Source: Niabella aurantiaca DSM 17617 | Lineage (GTDB): Bacteria > Bacteroidota > Bacteroidia > Chitinophagales > Chitinophagaceae | Direction: 5' to 3' | Length of the DNA stretch: 64,000 nt | NCBI RefSeq assembly: GCF_000374125.1 | Contig: NZ_KB893626.1 | Coordinates: 248,001 to 312,000 of the forward strand | Part shown: positions 26,656 to 35,035 of the stretch, in pieces | How positions within the stretch are numbered: position 1 is the stretch's first letter | How the letters are laid out: the number at the start of each line of letters is the position of its first letter | Made by a program: the position numbers and the translations under genes | Notes under the pieces: generated by a model | Seen by the model: only the letters and a program-made list of their open reading frames with translations | What the model was told of the DNA's origin: nothing | The model's database searches: none

Positions 26656-28404
26656 ATGAAAGCAATCTACACAATACTGCTCCTGCCCTTTATAACATTG
26701 TCGCTTTTTGCACAAAAACCCGTTACCGGGAAGGCGTTGCCTGTTTATAAATATGAAATCAACTTTGACGTAAGCAGCAAAACAGGCAGTTCGACTATTG
26801 GCACACCGTATTTAAGTCATGCCGATTTTATATTTCGAAGAAGTGTTGCGACACAGAAAGATAGTGTCAGGCATTATGAAGGGATTTTATTGGGTGTTGT
26901 AACGCCAAAAGGCGGCGATATAACGTTTGGACCAGGGTATATACAATCGTTATCAAAGAAATACAGGGTGGTAACCATTTCCGATAGCTCGGATATACAG
27001 GTGATTGCCTATGGTATTACACCAAAGGATAAAATTTTTTTTAAATATCATGTTATCGAGAACGATAAAAAAGAGCTGACCCCATGGACAACGCCCGAAA
27101 ATTTTGAGCAGCAGTTTGAGGCCGAGCGCCCCTATGCCGTGTTGTGGAAGGGGAAAGCACTTTCGGAACAGATCTATGTTGAGGCCTATGATTCCAGGGA
27201 TTTTGACAAAAGAGAGGGGGTGCTGCTAAACTGGAACTTAACCACAAAAGAGCTTCCCCGTGTTGCAATGTGGGCTTTTAGAAGATACGTGGAGAAAGGC
27301 GTGCAGATGCAGAGCGTATATAATTTTAGAAAAGATTCACTCAACAGCCCGTTTTTTTCAAAATTTAATACGGAATACAACTACCCGGAGGAGCTCCATT
27401 TCCGGCAAAATGATTTTGGAGAGATTGGAATTTACCTCGACCTTTTACCGGGAACATTTTATTCTGCCACTATAAAAGAGGTCGTCAATGACAGCATCAG
27501 CGAGTACCGCTATGCCACCTACAGGAGTGCCAACCCGCATCTATCAATACAGGAAGATGTGTTTGCTGCTCCGGGCAATTATGAAATTGAGATCTATAAT
27601 GTTCATGGGGAAGAAGATGAAAGCGGAACAAAAAAGCAACGGATCCGGATCCCGGTAAAGGTATTTCCTCCACCTCCGAAGGAAACAACGTTTACACTAA
27701 AGCAGATTGTTCCCTATGCAGCAGCAGCTATCCTGGTAGCTGCTTTTGTGTTTTACCTGTATTACAGGAAAAACAAAAGAAAAATTGCTGGGATAGAAAT
27801 GGAAAAACAGATCAGTAAGCTACGCCTGCAATCGGTCCGGAACCAGCTCAATCCACATTTTGTATACAATGCACTGGCCGGTATCCAGAACCTTTTGAAC
27901 AAAAATGATAACAGACGGGCTAATGATTACCTTACCCGGTTTTCCCGGATATCCCGCCGGGTATTGGAGGATGCGGAAAAAGACCTGGTCACTATTGAAG
28001 ATGAGGTTAAATTGCTGAACGATTATTTACAGATGGAGCAAATGCGTTTTGGGTTTGAATACTCCATCCTTGTGGATGAAACGATTGATCAGACAAATAC
28101 CGAGATCCCTGCAATGCTTTTACAGCCTTTTGTAGAAAATGCGGTAAAACATGCCATGCCGGTCGTTGCCAACGGGAGCATCGGGATAGCATTTGAAAGA
28201 AGAAGCAAAAACATCCTGGTTAAGATCCGGGATAACGGAAAGGGGTTCAATGCCGCTACTTCCTTAGGTACAGGTTCTGCATTATCCAAAAACCGGATAT
28301 CTTTATTGAATGAGGTGTACAGCAGTACACCTGTGATCCTGGATGTTCAGTCCGGGGAAAATGGTACCACTATATTACTGACATTAAACGACTGGCTGGC
28401 ATGA
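26656..28404 (+). CDS. LytS-type sensor histidine kinase
   Basis: A 582-aa sensor of the His_kinase/HATPase type. It has a signal peptide (about residues 1-18), a periplasmic region of about 330 residues with a GLP-motif-like beta-rich end, one membrane helix at about residues 350-368, and the kinase core. H401 lies in NQLNPHFVYNALAGIQNLL; the ATP-binding domain contains LLQPFVENAVKHAMP and IRDNGKGF. The stop overlaps the response-regulator start by 4 nt (ATGA type). The sensed signal is unknown. Confidence 0.92.
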   Translation: MKAIYTILLLPFITLSLFAQKPVTGKALPVYKYEINFDVSSKTGSSTIGTPYLSHADFIFRRSVATQKDSVRHYEGILLGVVTPKGGDITFGPGYIQSLSKKYRVVTISDSSDIQVIAYGITPKDKIFFKYHVIENDKKELTPWTTPENFEQQFEAERPYAVLWKGKALSEQIYVEAYDSRDFDKREGVLLNWNLTTKELPRVAMWAFRRYVEKGVQMQSVYNFRKDSLNSPFFSKFNTEYNYPEELHFRQNDFGEIGIYLDLLPGTFYSATIKEVVNDSISEYRYATYRSANPHLSIQEDVFAAPGNYEIEIYNVHGEEDESGTKKQRIRIPVKVFPPPPKETTFTLKQIVPYAAAAILVAAFVFYLYYRKNKRKIAGIEMEKQISKLRLQSVRNQLNPHFVYNALAGIQNLLNKNDNRRANDYLTRFSRISRRVLEDAEKDLVTIEDEVKLLNDYLQMEQMRFGFEYSILVDETIDQTNTEIPAMLLQPFVENAVKHAMPVVANGSIGIAFERRSKNILVKIRDNGKGFNAATSLGTGSALSKNRISLLNEVYSSTPVILDVQSGENGTTILLTLNDWLA

Positions 28405-29144
28405 ATGCGATCATTGTTGACGACGAGGCACACAATATTGAAAATCTGCGAGGGATACTGAGCCGGTGTTTCCCGGAAATAACGGTATCGGGTATGGCGT
28501 CAACCATCGAAGCAGCAGCTGCGCTGATCACTTCTCAAACCCCGGACCTGGTATTTCTCGATATTCAAATGGGAAAGGAAACGGGTTTTGATCTCTTAAA
28601 AAGACTTCCCGGAAGAGCGTTTGAAGTGATCTTTGTAACGGCTTATGACCAGTACGGGATACAGGCGATCAAATTTGCCGCATTGGATTATATTATGAAG
28701 CCGATCGATGAAGCCGAGCTAAAGGCAGCTGTTGAACGGGCAATGGGAAAATGGAAGCGGAAGCAAAATTACCATCAGCTCGATTTTTTAATGAATCATC
28801 TTAAAGGAACGGGGAAGGCTCCCGCCAGGATCGCGCTTCCTTTATTCCAGGAAACGCGCTATGTGGCAGTAAACAGTATCATCCGCTGTGAAGCGCAGAA
28901 TACCTATGTTTATTTTTACTTAAATAATGGAGAAAAGATACTGGTTTCACGGCCGCTTAAAGAGTATGACGAATTACTGGCTCCGGGCGGTTTTATCCGC
29001 TGCCATCAGACGCACCTCGTAAACCCTGCATTTATAAAAAGCCTGCTGAAGGAAGATGGCGGCTGTTTGCTGCTAACCAATGGAGAAAAGATACCGATAT
29101 CCAGGGCGAAAAAGGATACTGTAAAACGGGCGCTGGGAGGATAA
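28401..29144 (+). CDS. LytTR-family response regulator
   Basis: A 247-aa regulator with an N-terminal receiver domain (acidic pocket DDE at 8-10, phospho-Asp54 in VFLDIQM, switch Thr in VTAYD, Lys in MKPID) and a C-terminal LytTR DNA-binding domain (IIRCEAQNTYVYFYLNNGE, then FIRCHQTHLVNP). It overlaps the LytS-type kinase gene by 4 nt and is its obvious partner. Confidence 0.95.
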   Translation: MNAIIVDDEAHNIENLRGILSRCFPEITVSGMASTIEAAAALITSQTPDLVFLDIQMGKETGFDLLKRLPGRAFEVIFVTAYDQYGIQAIKFAALDYIMKPIDEAELKAAVERAMGKWKRKQNYHQLDFLMNHLKGTGKAPARIALPLFQETRYVAVNSIIRCEAQNTYVYFYLNNGEKILVSRPLKEYDELLAPGGFIRCHQTHLVNPAFIKSLLKEDGGCLLLTNGEKIPISRAKKDTVKRALGG

Positions 29145-29274
29145 AGCCAAAATTGCCCTTCGGGTCAGCACTATCAGTCTCCTCGGTCTCCCCGTCACCC
29201 GAAAGCAACAAAGCAGCAATCTGCAATTGCCGGTATGGCACAATTTTTTTTATCACACGCAATCAAAAAACTCC

Positions 29275-29290
29275 TGACATACAGCTGTCA
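29275..29290. promoter_or_regulatory. Inverted repeat upstream of the 73-aa gene
   Basis: TGACA / TGTCA half-sites separated by six bases, 52 nt before the ATG at 29342. The geometry suits a dimeric repressor, but the cognate regulator is not evident. Confidence 0.35.
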
Positions 29291-29341
29291 CCAGCCCTGT
29301 TTTACTTTGTGTCAAAGGCCGGAAAGCCCTTTATTACGAAG

Positions 29342-29563
29342 ATGCGAACATCCGTAGAAGTTTTTAAGACCAATGTAGTGAACAGGCCCGTAGCGGCAAA
29401 ACTGGTAATGTGCCTGGAAGCGCTTTTGCTGCATGCAAAAGTGAATTTTGACCTGGAGGATTGTGATCATATACTGCGCGTGGAAGCCCCGCGAATGATC
29501 GATGTGGCATTGGTCAGGGACTGCATATTGCGCCACGGCTATGAGGCAGAACCGTTGCGATAG
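29342..29563 (+). CDS. Small conserved Bacteroidota protein, HMA-like fold suspected
   Basis: A 73-aa protein. The pattern VEVFKTNV...NFDLEDCDHILRVE...ILRHGYEAEPL resembles small ferredoxin-like (heavy-metal-associated-like) proteins common in Bacteroidota that lack the CxxC metal site. The ATG at 29342 fits that family; the open frame further upstream to 29153 is low-complexity and overlaps the preceding gene's trailer. It precedes a DinB gene by 41 nt. Confidence 0.65.
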   Translation: MRTSVEVFKTNVVNRPVAAKLVMCLEALLLHAKVNFDLEDCDHILRVEAPRMIDVALVRDCILRHGYEAEPLR

Positions 29564-29604
29564 CCACCCTGGCATTCATTTTTTAACTTAACAAATATAA
29601 AATC

Positions 29605-30102
29605 ATGACAAGACTGGAAATTTTGAAAAAAGATTTTGAAAACGAAGTAGCAACCACACGGAAATTTCTGAGCATTGTTCCCGAAGATAAATGGGATTGG
29701 AAGCCGCATCCGAAAAGTATGAGCCTGATGCAGCTTACCACGCATATTGCCGAGCTGCCCGGCTGGCCTGCCATGGCCTTTGATACATCGGAACTGGATT
29801 TTGCCGCGTTCCCTTATCAACCCACGATAGTAAAAGACCGTAAGGAGCTGCTGGATATTTTTGAGAGGGAAGTTGAAAAAACAGGGAAATACCTGAGTGA
29901 TCCCGGGAATGAAAAAAAACTGGACGATACCTGGACGCTCCGGGAAGGGGATAAGATCTATGGTGTAAACCCCAAGCTGGATGTAGTACGGATGAGCATT
30001 AACCAGACCGTGCACCACCGCGCGCAACTGGGCGTGTTCCTGCGCCTGCTGGATATTCCCATTCCCGGTAGCTATGGTCCCAGTGCCGACGAATCGTTTT
30101 AA
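29605..30102 (+). CDS. DinB family protein
   Basis: A 165-aa four-helix-bundle protein of the DinB/YfiT superfamily. The three metal-binding His are represented by LTTHIAELPG and the QTVHHRAQLGVFLRLL segment. Many relatives are thiol transferases or of unknown function, so no substrate is assigned. A strong intrinsic terminator follows 16 nt after the stop. Confidence 0.88.
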   Translation: MTRLEILKKDFENEVATTRKFLSIVPEDKWDWKPHPKSMSLMQLTTHIAELPGWPAMAFDTSELDFAAFPYQPTIVKDRKELLDIFEREVEKTGKYLSDPGNEKKLDDTWTLREGDKIYGVNPKLDVVRMSINQTVHHRAQLGVFLRLLDIPIPGSYGPSADESF

Positions 30103-30118
30103 GCAGATAGACGGGATC

Positions 30119-30157
30119 AGACCTGTTAGGTTTTTAAAACCTAACAGGTCTTTTTTT
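30119..30157 (+). terminator. Intrinsic terminator after the DinB gene
   Basis: Sixteen-base-pair perfect inverted repeat (30119-30134 and 30136-30151) built on ACCTGTTAGGTTTT with a single central base, running into seven T residues. The symmetry and flanking A/T runs make it one of the strongest terminator shapes in the window. Confidence 0.85.
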
Positions 30158-30318
30158 GCCGGGATTTTCCTAATATTGTATATGCTTCCGCTTTGGCAAA
30201 AAGTTATTAAAAGTCCCACTTAATCTTCCGCATCCCTGCGGAAGCGCTACCTGTCTTTTGGGTGAGCTTTCCTGCATAATAACCGTTATCTTTTATTGGC
30301 AAATCCAAAAAACAGTGT

Positions 30319-31695
30319 ATGGCGACCACCATTATTGAACCCTTTCGTATAAAATCGGTAGAACCCCTGCGGTTCACCACCGGAGAACAACGCCTCCGTA
30401 TCTTAGCGCAGGCCTTTTATAATCCTTTTTTAATACGTGCAGACGATGTGCTGATCGATCTGCTTACCGACAGCGGCACATCGGCCATGAGCAGCCGGCA
30501 ATGGGCGGCGATGATGGAGGGAGACGAGTCCTATGCCGGCAGCAGGAGTTTTTATCGCTTTGAAGCAGCAGTAAAGAAGATCACCGGCATGAAAAACATC
30601 ATTCCCACACACCAGGGCAGGGCGTCGGAAAAAATATTGTTTACCATCACGGGCGGAAAAGGAAAATGTTTTTTAAGCAATACCTTGTTTGATACCACCC
30701 GCGCCAATATTGAATTTTCCGGTGCAGAGGGAATCGACCTGCTGACGGAAGAAGGGCGGCAGCCGGCTACCGTTGCGCCTTTCAAGGGCAATATCGACCT
30801 GGCTGCCATGGAAGCAACAATCCGGGAAAGAGGCGCGGGGCAGATTGCGATGTGCATCATCACCATCACGAATAATTCCGGGGGCGGTCAGCCGGTGAGT
30901 ATGGAAAATATCCGGGCCGCAGGCAGGATCTGCAAAAAATACGGGATCCTGTTTTTTATTGATGCCTGCCGGTTTGCGGAAAACTGTTACTTTATAAAGC
31001 AACGTGAAGAAGGGTATGCTTCGAAATCAATACAGGAAATAGCGGGGGAGCTTTTTTCCTATGTCGATGGCTGTACCATGAGTGCTAAAAAAGATGCGTT
31101 TGCCAATATCGGCGGATTTCTGGCATTGAATGATGATGAACTGACGCAGGCATGCCGGAACCTGCTGGTGATCACGGAAGGGTTTCCTACGTATGGCGGG
31201 CTTGCCGGGCGTGATCTTGAAGCGATAGCCGTGGGACTGGAAGAAATTATAGATGAGCATTATCTGAAATACCGCATCCGCAGCATGGAGTATATCGGCG
31301 AAAAATTAGCGGCAGAAGGGATCCCGTTTGTAAAGCCAATGGGTGGTCATGCGGTATATTTAGATGCAAGGGCATTTCTGCCGCAGATTCCGTTGCAACA
31401 GTACCCGGGCCTGGCACTGAGCAATGCGTTGTATATAGAGGGCGGCATCCGCAGTGTGGAGATCGGTTCCCTGATGTTTGGAAAATATGCAGCGGACGGT
31501 TCATTGATCCCCGCACAAATGGAGCTGGTGCGGCTGGCCATTCCCCGCCGGGTGTACACACAAAGCCATATCGATTATGTAACAGAGATCATCATCGACG
31601 TATTTAAAAAAAGAAAGGAGCTCGGAGGGTATGAAATTGTTTATGAAGCGCCCCTGCTGCGGCATTTTACGGCAAAAATGAAGCCGGTTGGCTAA
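30319..31695 (+). CDS. tnaA: Tryptophanase
   Basis: PLP enzyme cleaving tryptophan to indole, pyruvate and ammonia (458 aa). The PLP lysine is K258 (SAKKDAFANIGGF). The family also contains tyrosine phenol-lyase, and NIGGF is lyase-like. However, three positions that separate the two enzymes point to tryptophanase: Asp125 in FDTTR (Thr in tyrosine phenol-lyase), Ile382 in VEIGS (Arg in the lyase), and His449 in RHFTAK (Phe in the lyase). No tnaC-type leader or permease is adjacent. It is flanked upstream by the DinB terminator. Confidence 0.9.
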   Translation: MATTIIEPFRIKSVEPLRFTTGEQRLRILAQAFYNPFLIRADDVLIDLLTDSGTSAMSSRQWAAMMEGDESYAGSRSFYRFEAAVKKITGMKNIIPTHQGRASEKILFTITGGKGKCFLSNTLFDTTRANIEFSGAEGIDLLTEEGRQPATVAPFKGNIDLAAMEATIRERGAGQIAMCIITITNNSGGGQPVSMENIRAAGRICKKYGILFFIDACRFAENCYFIKQREEGYASKSIQEIAGELFSYVDGCTMSAKKDAFANIGGFLALNDDELTQACRNLLVITEGFPTYGGLAGRDLEAIAVGLEEIIDEHYLKYRIRSMEYIGEKLAAEGIPFVKPMGGHAVYLDARAFLPQIPLQQYPGLALSNALYIEGGIRSVEIGSLMFGKYAADGSLIPAQMELVRLAIPRRVYTQSHIDYVTEIIIDVFKKRKELGGYEIVYEAPLLRHFTAKMKPVG

Positions 31696-31716
31696 ACCCG
31701 TGCCGTTGTCAAAACC

Positions 31717-32106
31717 TTACAGGTTGCTTACGATCAGTTCCTGTACGGCCTTCATCTCTTCGGGAGATAATTGCAGCTTGGGTTGCAGAAAATTTACGTC
31801 ATTGGCATCATTAAGCGGGATGAGGTGCACGTGGGCATGGGGCACTTCAATGCCAACGACACTTACACCGCAACGATTGCAGTCGAAGCTTTTTTCGATC
31901 GCTTTTGCAACGGGCCTTGCAAATACCAGCAATTCCGACAGATAATCGTCCGGCACATCAAACAGGTTGTCTACTTCAATTTTGGGCACAACAAGGGTAT
32001 GGCCCCTGCGCAGGGGCATGATGTCTAAAAAAGCAATGAATTTGTCGCTCTCTGCAATTTTATAAGAGGGAATATCCCCGGTGATTATTTTTGAAAAGAT
32101 GGTCAT
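31717..32106 (-). CDS. HIT family hydrolase
   Basis: A 129-aa Hint-type nucleotide-binding protein. The histidine triad is PHAHVHLIPL near residue 97, and the N-terminal IFSKIITGDIPSYKIAES is typical. Likely a purine nucleoside phosphoramidase; the physiological substrate is unknown. It follows greA on the same strand with a terminator between them. Confidence 0.93.
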   Translation of the reverse strand: MTIFSKIITGDIPSYKIAESDKFIAFLDIMPLRRGHTLVVPKIEVDNLFDVPDDYLSELLVFARPVAKAIEKSFDCNRCGVSVVGIEVPHAHVHLIPLNDANDVNFLQPKLQLSPEEMKAVQELIVSNL

Positions 32107-32167
32107 GTCTATGATTTATTGTTTGGGAGCTTTTATAACAGGCTTTTAAGCCATTGGTCAAAGCTAC

Positions 32168-32200
32168 AAAAAAACCGCCCCGGGTTGACCGGAGCGGCTT
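32168..32200 (-). terminator. Intrinsic terminator of greA
   Basis: On the minus strand a stem AAGCCGCTCCGG / CCGGGGCGGTT with a five-base loop is followed by seven T residues. It lies 80 nt after the greA stop and before the HIT gene. Confidence 0.8.
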
Positions 32201-32280
32201 AAAAAGCTGAGAGCAGTACCGCTGCACAAGAGTGCGACGCAAGAAATGACGGGCGATGCACTGCGGCCGGCTGCAAAAAA

Positions 32281-32751
32281 TCAGATCGAAATCTCTTCTA
32301 TTTTAAACTGGATCACGCCTGCGGGCGCCTGTACATCGGCCACATCGCCGGGCTCTTTACCCAGGATACCTTTTCCGATGGGAGAGGTGATGGATATTTT
32401 TCCGGCTTTCAGATCGGCCTCCTGCTCGCTTACGAGCTGATAGATCACCTGTTTTTTTGTTTTGAGATTGGTGAGCTTCACTTTGGTCAGGATCGAAACT
32501 TTGCTGGTATCAATCGTAGATTCGTCTACCACGCGGGCATTGGCCAGCGCGCCTTCCAGCGCTGCAATTTTTGCTTCCAGGATCCCCTGGGCTTCTTTGG
32601 CGGCATCGTACTCTGCATTTTCCTTGAGGTCTCCTTTTTCACGAGCTTCTGCAATGGCCCGGCTGGCAGCCGGACGCTCCACACCTTTCATGTGCTGCAA
32701 CTCTTCCTTCATTTGCTCTAATGTTTCCTTTGTTACATATTGTATACTCAT
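32281..32751 (-). CDS. greA: Transcription elongation factor GreA
   Basis: A 156-aa factor that stimulates transcript cleavage by backtracked RNA polymerase. The N-terminal coiled coil carries the acidic tip (ENAEYDAAKEAQ), and the C-terminal FKBP-like domain contains SEQEADLKAGKISITSPIG. The start ATG at 32751 gives the standard length; the longer open frame to 32817 includes a leader hairpin and is not coding. The leader has an unusual terminator-like hairpin (32786-32814). Confidence 0.96.
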   Translation of the reverse strand: MSIQYVTKETLEQMKEELQHMKGVERPAASRAIAEAREKGDLKENAEYDAAKEAQGILEAKIAALEGALANARVVDESTIDTSKVSILTKVKLTNLKTKKQVIYQLVSEQEADLKAGKISITSPIGKGILGKEPGDVADVQAPAGVIQFKIEEISI

Positions 32752-32785
32752 ATGTGTTTCCTTTAGAATAAACAGAAAAAAATAA

Positions 32786-32814
32786 CAACGCCTCAGATCA
32801 GAACTGAAGCGTTG
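32786..32814 (-). terminator. Hairpin with T run: hydroxyacid dehydrogenase terminator or greA leader attenuator
   Basis: On the minus strand CAACGCTTCAG pairs with CTGAGGCGTTG around a seven-base loop and is followed by TTATTTTTT. It lies 35 nt after the dehydrogenase stop and 35 nt before the greA ATG. It can end the upstream transcript; if greA has its own promoter at 32830-32837, it would also lie inside the greA leader. Confidence 0.7.
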
Positions 32815-32829
32815 CACTACCTATATAAA

Positions 32830-32837
32830 CAAATATA
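32830..32837 (-). promoter_or_regulatory. Possible greA -7 box
   Basis: TATATTTG on the minus strand matches TAnnTTTG exactly and lies upstream of the leader hairpin. The nearest upstream TTG is too close (14 nt) for a normal -33 element, so support is partial. Confidence 0.35.
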
Positions 32838-32848
32838 ATTAAAAAGGA

Positions 32849-33784
32849 TTACAATTCCTTTATCCCCAGCTTTTTTAACAGAACTGTAGCCATTTTCAAA
32901 AAGGCCTCATGACTGTAACCGGCAATATGGGGAGTAATGATCACATTTGATTGATTCAGAATCCATTGTAGTGTTTCTCTTTCCTCCGTAGTATAAGTAT
33001 CCAGCTTTTCATTTTCCAGCACATCCAGACAGGCACCGGAGATCAGCCCCTGCTTTAACCCTTCTGCTAATGTGGGAGGGTGGATGACCTTACCCCTGCT
33101 GGCGTTGAGGATGATGGGTTTTTGCTGCATGGTCTTCATCAGCTCCAGCGTCAGCATTCCCTTTGTATCGGTGGTGAGCGGTACATTGAAGCTGATGGCA
33201 TCGGAGTAACGGCATACCTGTTCCAATGAAGCTTCTTTTACATGGTCATGGGCAAAATCATTTTTGAATTTGTCGTAGGCAAGCACCGTTACATTAAACG
33301 GCTGCAGCAACCGGGCAAAGGCCCAGCCGGTATTGCCGTAGCCTATGATGCCCACCGTTTTTCCGGTAAGCTCGGTTCCCCGGTTCTCTTCCCGTTTCCA
33401 GATCAGCTGCTGTACTTCGGGAACGGCGATATTCATTTTATTCAGCAGCATCAGCAGCATGCCCAGGCTTTGTTCGGCAACGGCATTGCGGTTGCCCTCT
33501 GGGCTGCTGACACAAAGTATGTTTTTGCTTTGGGCATAGGGTACGTCGATCAGTTCCATGCCGCTGCCCAGGCGTCCGATCCATCGGAGAGCAGGGGCCG
33601 CATCGATCAGCGGCTTGTCAACGGTAATACGCGTGGTTAGTACCAGACCCGTAATGTCCTGCGCCTGCGCCATCAGCTCCTCGTAGGTGATCTTTGGCTG
33701 GTAGGAGACCTCAAATCCTTTTTCTGCAAGGGTTTCCTGTAGTATGGGGTGTGCATTTCCTGTAATGATCACTTTTTCTTTCAT
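32849..33784 (-). CDS. D-2-hydroxyacid dehydrogenase family protein
   Basis: A 311-aa NAD-dependent dehydrogenase of the phosphoglycerate-dehydrogenase-like group. The nucleotide-binding motif GKTVGIIGYGNTG is at mid-chain. The catalytic set is visible as Arg in NASRGKVIH, Glu in LDVLENEKL and His in ITPHIAGYS. There is no C-terminal ACT domain, so it need not be SerA itself, and the substrate is open. Confidence 0.88.
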   Translation of the reverse strand: MKEKVIITGNAHPILQETLAEKGFEVSYQPKITYEELMAQAQDITGLVLTTRITVDKPLIDAAPALRWIGRLGSGMELIDVPYAQSKNILCVSSPEGNRNAVAEQSLGMLLMLLNKMNIAVPEVQQLIWKREENRGTELTGKTVGIIGYGNTGWAFARLLQPFNVTVLAYDKFKNDFAHDHVKEASLEQVCRYSDAISFNVPLTTDTKGMLTLELMKTMQQKPIILNASRGKVIHPPTLAEGLKQGLISGACLDVLENEKLDTYTTEERETLQWILNQSNVIITPHIAGYSHEAFLKMATVLLKKLGIKEL

Positions 33785-33826
33785 CAGTTTTTTTTTAGAT
33801 ATGGTGTAGATAAAAACGGCGGAACA

Positions 33827-34579
33827 TTATTTCATTTTAAAGCTGAGCGCTGCAAAATCACCGACGGATAGCTGTTCGGCGCGCTTGTTAAAGATGTCGT
33901 CCTTTAATACGGTTTCGTCGAACAGGGGTTTTACCGCATTCCGGAGCATTTTCCTTCTTTGATTAAAGGCCGTTTTGACAAGCACGGTGAACGCCCGGGG
34001 CGATTTCATGGGTTCCACTGCTTCTTTTCTCCGGAGCCGGATCACCCCGCTTTTTACTTTAGGCGGCGGATTGAATGCCTGTTCGCTTACGTCAAACAGG
34101 TATTCCACACTGTAAAAGGCCTGGATCAGCACGCTGATGACCCCATAGGTCTTGGACCCCGAAGGGGCCGCTACCCGCAATGCTACTTCCTTTTGGAACA
34201 TGCCGGTAATGACCGGTACCTGCTCTTTCCAGTCTAATAATTTAAAAAGGATCTGCGTGGAAATATTATACGGAAAATTGCCCACTACATGAAACGGGCC
34301 TTCAAAGGGGGCCGCCGCATCCAGGATGCTTTCGTGGATGATCTTATCCTTTAGCGCGGGATAGGCGGTAACAAGATACTGTATCTTTTCTTCATCCAGT
34401 TCTATGGCCTTAAAGGCGGTTGCAGGCAGTTCAATAAGATAACGGGTAATGGCCCCGCCGCCGGGCCCTACTTCCAGCAGTTGCTCCGGGCTTTCGGCGG
34501 CCACTGCTGCCACGATCTTTTTGCAGATGCCGTCGTCCTTTAAAAAGTGCTGCCCTAATGATTTTTTTAAAGTGTACAT
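33827..34579 (-). CDS. rsmA: 16S rRNA (adenine(1518)-N6/adenine(1519)-N6)-dimethyltransferase
   Basis: KsgA/RsmA (250 aa), which dimethylates two adjacent adenosines near the 3' end of 16S rRNA during ribosome maturation. The N-terminus KKSLGQHFLKD, SAM motif LEVGPGGGAITRYL and catalytic motif NFPYNIS are all present. The hydroxyacid dehydrogenase gene follows 42 nt downstream on the same strand. Confidence 0.96.
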   Translation of the reverse strand: MYTLKKSLGQHFLKDDGICKKIVAAVAAESPEQLLEVGPGGGAITRYLIELPATAFKAIELDEEKIQYLVTAYPALKDKIIHESILDAAAPFEGPFHVVGNFPYNISTQILFKLLDWKEQVPVITGMFQKEVALRVAAPSGSKTYGVISVLIQAFYSVEYLFDVSEQAFNPPPKVKSGVIRLRRKEAVEPMKSPRAFTVLVKTAFNQRRKMLRNAVKPLFDETVLKDDIFNKRAEQLSVGDFAALSFKMK

Positions 34580-34603
34580 GCTGTAAAATTAAGCACTGCC
34601 GGC

Positions 34604-34831
34604 TTAAACGGTTTTTTTTGGCGGCAGGGCAAAGGCAACGGCCTCATGTTCGAAATGGCCTTTGTGGCTGCCATCACAAAACGGCTTGTTGGCCGACTTG
34701 CCGCAGCGGCACAGCGATATTACGGCTCTTCCACCCAGGTCATAGGAATTGCCTTCTTTGTCCACGATCTCAAAATCTCCTTCGATCCGCAGCGAACCGT
34801 TATTATTCACCGTAATTTTTGTTGTTGCCAT
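34604..34831 (-). CDS. CDGSH iron-sulfur domain protein
   Basis: A 75-aa protein with the motif CRCGKSANKPFCDGSHKGH, the 3-Cys-1-His ligand set for a redox-active [2Fe-2S] cluster of the mitoNEET type. It has no membrane anchor. It lies 24 nt before rsmA in the direction of transcription and may share its promoter. Confidence 0.92.
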   Translation of the reverse strand: MATTKITVNNNGSLRIEGDFEIVDKEGNSYDLGGRAVISLCRCGKSANKPFCDGSHKGHFEHEAVAFALPPKKTV

Positions 34832-34869
34832 AGTTTTTTATTAGCGGCAAAAGTAATGGAAATGGGATA

Positions 34870-34904
34870 ATGTGCCGATTTGAGAATTTGATAATTTGAA
34901 AATG
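34870..34904. repeat. ATGTGCnGATTTGAAAATTTG intergenic repeat
   Basis: A tract of GATTTGAGAATTTGATAATT and flanking bases in the gap before the HAD gene. A closely related copy is at 53762-53790 and a short one at 23914-23927. Confidence 0.5.
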
Positions 34905-35035
34905 AAAGCAGGCATGAATGGTGATTTAGAGTGTTTAAAGGATATAATTCATAATGGATGCGGGAGGCGTTCCCATTCATTATGAATTATTCTTCATTTT
35001 CTGCATTCATGCCTGGTGCAGCCTATCTTTGAGCC

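Noticed and set aside
30319-31695. Tyrosine phenol-lyase instead of tryptophanase
   Set aside because: Asp125, Ile382 and His449 are the tryptophanase residues at the positions that set specificity, outweighing the NIGGF resemblance.
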